From positions 1-29,202 of the forward strand of contig JAYMSP010001748.1 in assembly GCA_036897095.1 (NCBI GenBank): 29,202 nt of DNA, read 5' to 3'. The notes under the pieces were generated by a model, which did no database searches, was not told the origin of the DNA, and saw only the letters and a list, made by a program, of their open reading frames with translations. Made by a program: the position numbers and the translations under genes. The DNA is from Plantago elongata (taxonomy: Eukaryota > Streptophyta > Magnoliopsida > Lamiales > Plantaginaceae). Shown in pieces: positions 28,775-29,202 of this stretch (position 1 is the first letter of the stretch; the number at the start of each line of letters is the position of its first letter).

Positions 28775-29202
28775 TTTTAATAAAAGGGTAAAATAGTAAA
28801 TATACATTTAAATTTAATTACAATTATAAAAGAATTATTAAGGTGTTTTTTTTATAGTTTATAAATGTAATTATAAAACAAACTAATTAAGTAAGTGAAT
28901 GGTATATTTGATAAACCACTTTAGTGTACGACTACTATCTCATTTTAACTATTTACGACTTCTATCTCACCTTAGAAAACCCATGAAAAATAGAAGTGGA
29001 GGAGATTTGAATCAAGGACCTATTATTTGGTAGCATCACTGCACACCAACTGTGCTATGACATCATTAGTAATCTCTTTTAATTCGGAAAATATGACTAA
29101 ATAACCATAAATCTTTAAATAGGGATATAATAGACATTTCATATCCAAAATCGAGGGGTAGCACTTGCTACCCCGTGCCCCCTGTGGGGCCGCCCCTGTT
29201 CA
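28775..29202 (-). repeat. Composite repeat with pol III boxes, copy 3 (reaches window end)
   Basis: Covers the full unit seen in copies 1 and 2. A box 29057-29046; B box GATTCAAATC (29013-29004), closer to the pol III consensus than in the other copies. The GC-rich end includes GGGGTAGCACTTGCTACCCC, an 8-bp perfect stem with a 4-base loop, then GCCCC-CTGT-GGGGC and GGGGCCGCCCCTG. Confidence 0.7.

Noticed and set aside
1..29202. CRISPR arrays, bacterial operons, riboswitches
   Set aside because: Plant nuclear sequence. No regularly spaced identical repeats with unique spacers beyond the elements described.

Overview
This window reads as nuclear DNA of a flowering plant (inference; the species is not identifiable). 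It is dominated by decayed Ty3/gypsy LTR retrotransposons with plant-type features: a second RNase H domain, a DD35E integrase with a GPY/F motif, and antisense genes between integrase and the 3' LTR. AT-rich flanks with Stowaway-type MITEs and tRNA-derived SINE-like sequences fit the same picture. No intact host gene was found.

Layout. 1-633 is AT-rich flank. 639-24600 is one LTR retrotransposon on the + strand (the outer element), bounded by a perfect 5-bp target-site duplication, GAAAT. It is split inside its reverse transcriptase by a second member of the same family in the opposite orientation (the inner element, 4343-16183, with duplication ATCCG/AGCCG). The outer element therefore reads: 5' LTR 639-1407, PBS, gag, protease and start of RT to 4342, [inner element], rest of RT, RNase H, second RNase H and integrase 16189-19313, antisense gene aORF1 (22794-19846), antisense gene aORF2 (24206-23714), and a 3' LTR truncated at its 5' side (24207-24600). 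The inner element reads on the minus strand: 5' LTR remnant 16183-15930, gag-pol 15911-10665, antisense genes aORF1 (7313-10176) and aORF2 (5789-6332) lying on the + strand, PPT-like site, 3' LTR 5140-4343. Both are assigned to the Tat lineage, probably Retand-like.

The most interesting content is the pair of antisense genes. aORF1 survives in both copies with the same exon/intron plan: TATA box, leader intron ending one base before the ATG, a coding exon with a Transposase_28-like domain, a 467-nt exon of identical length in both copies, and a coiled-coil exon. aORF2 is a smaller gene encoding a basic C-terminus. It has the same kind of TATA region and leader intron, and it carries the same 15-bp motif just after its stop codon as aORF1. 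I infer that the two are duplicated transcription units with diverged coding parts. Both run toward pol, so their transcripts converge with the retroelement mRNA.

All coding parts are pseudogenes with nonsense changes (many look like C-to-T) and frameshifts. Two stop codons lie at the same gag-pol positions in both copies. From 24606 onward the flank holds two Stowaway-like MITEs, a tRNA-like SINE candidate, and three copies of a composite repeat carrying pol III A/B boxes and a GC-rich hairpin terminus that resembles hAT ends.
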